Below the pieces are notes generated by a model, which saw only the letters and a list, made by a program, of their open reading frames with translations, was not told the origin of the DNA and made no database searches. A stretch of DNA of 30,714 nucleotides. It comes from Chara braunii (Eukaryota; Streptophyta; Charophyceae; Charales; Characeae). Shown piece after piece: positions 27,756-30,714 of this stretch. The stretch spans positions 1,510,057-1,540,770 of the forward strand of contig BFEA01000022.1 of the NCBI GenBank assembly GCA_003427395.1, read 5' to 3'. The translations under genes and the position numbers were made by a program. The number at the start of each line of letters is the position of its first letter. Positions within the stretch are counted from its first letter, which is position 1.

Positions 27756-27774
27756 CCACTCTCACATTTGCATG

Positions 27775-28177
27775 AGGAGTGCCCATGCTGCCCAAGTGAG
27801 CTCACAAGAGCACCTTTGCACTTGGAGTGAAGAGAGAGGAACCCGTGCTAGTAGGAGAGTTTAGAGGAGACTAGGAGGTAGTGGGAAAGACTCTAGAGGA
27901 TAGTGATGGTGGGAGAGATACTTGGGAGGTGATCCGCCATATCCCCCCTGGGTGTAGGAGAGAAGGAAAGGCTAGAGGAGTCCCATCAGCCCTCCTAGAG
28001 GGGAGGACTCCATAGCCATAGTTGAGGAAGCTTGCCATAGCCTGAGAGAGAGTAAGGAAGGAGGAGAGAGGGGCTTGGAGAAGAAGGAAGCCATAGCCAA
28101 GAGGGGATTGTGCAAGGAGTGGAAGCTTCATCAAGAAGACACCATCATCAAGGAACCAACAAGGTGAGAGGAAGGAA
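27775..28177 (+). other. Purine-rich leader with GCCATAGC octamers
   Basis: GA-rich and gene-free. GCCATAGC is at 28034 and 28090, with near matches at 28009 and 28015. It ends with AACAAG|GTGAG (GT 28164). It has the same layout as the leaders at 60-360 and 16080-16230. Confidence 0.55.
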
Positions 28178-28440
28178 GAGACTTCTTCATCTTCATCTTC
28201 ATCTTTTTCTTCTTCTTCTCCTTCCTCTTCTTCTTCTTCCTCTTCTCCTTCTTCTTCTTCCTCTCTCCCTGCTTCTTCTTTCTCTTCTTCCTCCCGTTCA
28301 TCTTCTCCCCCTTCATCTTCACCTTCCTCCTCTTCATTTTCATTTCTCTTTGTCTTCTTCCTCTTCTTCATCTTCATCTCCCTCATCTCTCTCCCTTTCT
28401 CCTCCATCTTCTTTTACTTCATCTTCTTCCTCCCATGGGC
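28178..28440 (+). repeat. CTT/CTTCTT-rich pyrimidine tract
   Basis: Low-complexity C/T-rich run following the donor-like site. Open frames on both strands (poly-Leu/Ser or Glu/Lys) are by-products of composition. Confidence 0.9.
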
Positions 28441-30300
28441 TACTCAAACTCCCATCTTCCACTTACACACTAGGGGGTAGTACTCCGATTCTTTTCTAGA
28501 TAATCCATGATGCAATCATGATGATTTGGGTTCTTCAAACTTGTGTTTTTCACTCTCACACTAGTAGGTAGTATAGCGCTACACTCATGGATGCTTCTTG
28601 ATGCAATCTTGGTGACTTGGCCTCTCCAAACTTGTGTTTTTCACTCTCACACTAGTAGGTAGGATAGCGCTGCACTCATGGATGCTTCTTGAGGCAATCT
28701 TGGTGATTTGGGCTCTCAAAACTTGTGTTTTTCACTCTCACACTAGTAGGTCGTATAGCGCTACACCCATGAATGATCCATGATGCAATCATGGTGATTT
28801 GGGCTCTCCAAACTTGTGTTTTTCACTCTCACACTAGTAGGTAGTATAACGCTATACCCATGAATGATTCATGATGCAATCATGATGATTTGGGCTCTCC
28901 AAACTTGTGTTTTTCACTCCCACACTAGTAGGTAGTATAGCGCAACTTTCATGGATGATCTTTGATGCAATCTTGGTGTTCTAGCCTACTCAAACTCATG
29001 CTTTTCACTCATGCACTAGTAGGTAGTGCACCACAACTTCCATTGATGATCTTTGATGCAATCTTGGTGATTTGAGTTACTCACATTTATGCTTTTCACT
29101 CATACACTAGTAGGTAGTGCACCGCAACTTTCATGGATGATCTTTGGTTCAATCTTGGTGATTTGGGTTACTCACACTCTTGCTTTTCACTCATACACTA
29201 GTAGGTAGTGCACCGCAACTTTCATGGATGATCTTTGGTTCAATCTTGGTGATTTGAGCTACATACACTCGTGCTTTTCACTCATACACTAGTAGGTAGT
29301 GCACCGCTACTTTCATGGATGATCTTTGGTTCAATCTTGGTGATTTGAGCTACTCACACTCATGCTTTTCACTCATACACTAGTAGGTAGTGCACCGCTA
29401 CTTTCATGAATGATCATTGATGCAATCTTGGTGATTTGAGCTACTCACACTCATGCTTTTCACTCACACACTAGTAGGTAGTACACCGCTACTTCTATGG
29501 ATGATCTATGCGCAATCTTGGTGATTTTGGCTACTCTCACTCATGCTTTTCACTCATACACAAGTAGGTAGTGCACCGCAACTTTCATGGATGATCTTTG
29601 ATGCAATCTTGGTGTTCTAGCCTACTCAAACTCATGCTTTTCACTCATGCACTAGTAGGTAGTGCACCGCAACTTCCATTGATGATTTTTGATGCAATCT
29701 TGGTGTTCTAGCCTACTCAAACTCATGCTTTTCACTCATACACTAGTAGGTAGTGCACCACTACTTCCATTGATGATCTTTGATGCAATCTTGGTGATTT
29801 GGGTTACTCTCACTCACACACTAGTAGGTAGTGCACCACAACTTTCGTGGATGATCTTTGATGCAATCTTGGTGTTCTAGCCTACTCAACATGCTTTTCA
29901 CTCATGCACTAGTAGGTAGTGCACCGCAACTTCCATTGATGATCTTTGATGCAATCTTGGTGTTCTAGCCTACTCAAACTCATGCTTTTCACTCATGCAC
30001 TGGTAGGTACTGCACCGGAACTTTCATGGATGATCTTTGATGCAATCTTGGTGATTTGGACTACTCTCACTCATGCTTTTCACTCTTACACTAGTAGGTA
30101 GTGCACCGCTACTCCTATGGATGATCTTTAATGCAATCTTGGTAATCTAGCCTACTCAAACTCATGTTTTTCACTTACATACTAGTTGGAAGTTCACCGC
30201 AACTTCCATGGATGACCTTTGGTTCAACCTTGGTGATCTGGCCTACTTAGACTCTTGCTTTCACTCGCATGATAGTAGGTGATGGACCGGTTCGTACTTA
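28441..30300. repeat. 91-bp satellite array, about 21 monomers
   Basis: The CTAGTAGG core falls at 28470, 28561, 28652, 28743, 28834, 28925, 29016, 29107, 29198, 29289, 29380, 29471, about 29561, 29652, 29743, 29821, 29909, 30000, 30091, 30182 and about 30272. The period is 91 except for small indels (78 and 88 bp near 29821-29909). Monomers before about 28925 end TAGTATAGCGCTAC; later ones end TAGTGCACCGC. Monomers with TTCTAGCCTACTCAAACTC recur in blocks, which hints at higher-order repeats. There is no protein signature. Confidence 0.95.
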
Positions 30301-30714
30301 GATGATCTCTTCTCTATGTGCATGTGCTTTCCATTAGCTCTAGCTTCTCATTGTCAAGTTCATGTTTGATGTGCTGTTCCGGATCTCACGTGGATGACTT
30401 CTTCTTCATGTGCATGTGCTTTCCACTAGCTCTAGCTTTTCATTGTCAAGTTTATGTTTGATGTGATGTTCCGGATCTTACTTAGTTGAACTTTCCTTTG
30501 TGTGCATGTGCTTTCCTCTAGTTCTAGCTTCTCAGTGTCAAGTTCATGTTTGATGTGGTGTTCCGGATCTTACTTAGTTGATCTCTTCTTCATGTGCGTG
30601 TGCTTTCCTCTAGTTCTAGCTTCTCATTGTCAAGTTCATGTGTTGTGATGATTCCGGATCTTACTTAGTTGATCTCTTCTTCATGTGCATGTGCTTTCCT
30701 CTAGTTCTAGCTTC
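30300..30714. repeat. 92-bp satellite array, continues past the window end
   Basis: GTGCATGTGCTTTCC recurs at 30318, 30410, 30502, 30594 (GTGCGTGTG) and 30685: spacings 92, 92, 92 and 91. Units also share CTCTAGCTT, CATTGTCAAGTT, ATGTTTGATGTG and TTCCGGATC. It follows the 91-bp array without a spacer, with a mixed unit at about 30225-30300. Confidence 0.95.

Noticed and set aside
27871-28407. Glu/Lys-rich minus-strand frame (178 residues) and poly-Leu/Ser plus-strand frame
   Set aside because: Both arise from a CTT/CTTCTT pyrimidine tract.
28441-30714. CRISPR-like array
   Set aside because: Whole 91/92-bp monomers are repeated head to tail; there are no unique spacers and no cas genes.

Overview
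The window looks like nuclear DNA from a large, repeat-rich plant-lineage genome. The gag N-terminus (MVETRSG), the chromovirus-type Ty3/gypsy pol genes, the Helitron rep gene and the long satellite all fit a charophyte alga such as Chara braunii. That placement is inference; no host gene allows a firm one. I found no intact host protein-coding gene, tRNA, rRNA or CRISPR. Almost everything recognisable is a broken or nested mobile element, plus tandem and inverted repeats. Runs of N (20370-20454 and around 23544-23722) mark assembly gaps.

Layout. 1-7640: Ty3/gypsy element A (+), with a purine-rich leader, a 12-bp TTGACC array, gag (1263-3029), a zinc knuckle, protease, RT-RNase H, integrase and a 3' LTR-like region. 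It is disabled by stops, frameshifts and a YLDD to YLDG change. About 7640-9054: the inverted 3' part of a sibling element B (-), tail-to-tail with A. It is cut at 9055 by the left end of a second LTR family (LTR2). 9055-11930: LTR2-like and degenerate-repeat DNA without genes. 12320-14770: a Helitron rep gene (+), split by a 1,057-bp hAT-like non-autonomous element with 8-bp target duplications. 14779-15706: a 120-bp tandem repeat and two exon-like blocks. The intron-like gap between them carries, on the minus strand, a textbook hammerhead ribozyme (15428-15484).

15800-17790: a promoter/leader region with a 13-bp inverted repeat against a TATA box. 17805-21491: a second Ty3/gypsy pol (RNase H, integrase, chromodomain). 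It is interrupted by a 1,151-bp solo LTR with an ACGGG duplication, and by a fold-back repeat insertion with a sequence gap. 21492-24270: gene-free 3' flank, a TATA-box region and a 96-bp duplication beside Ns. 24271-27760: about 3.5 kb with an unusual density of short perfect inverted repeats, arranged in partly duplicated units and ending at another TATA-like promoter. 27775-28440: purine-rich leader, then a pyrimidine tract. 28441-30714: a 91-bp satellite that gives way to a 92-bp satellite running off the window end.

How it fits together. Several promoter-like regions (7318, 7926 minus, 9434, 15977, about 27733) share a plan: TATA box, purine-rich leader, often one or more copies of the octamer GCCATAGC, a GTGAG/GTAAGT donor-like site, a pyrimidine tract and a tandem repeat block. 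The GGAAGCGYTGNC motif also recurs in these leaders. The hammerhead ribozyme, the shared leader motifs and the hairpin-rich block are the least explained features.
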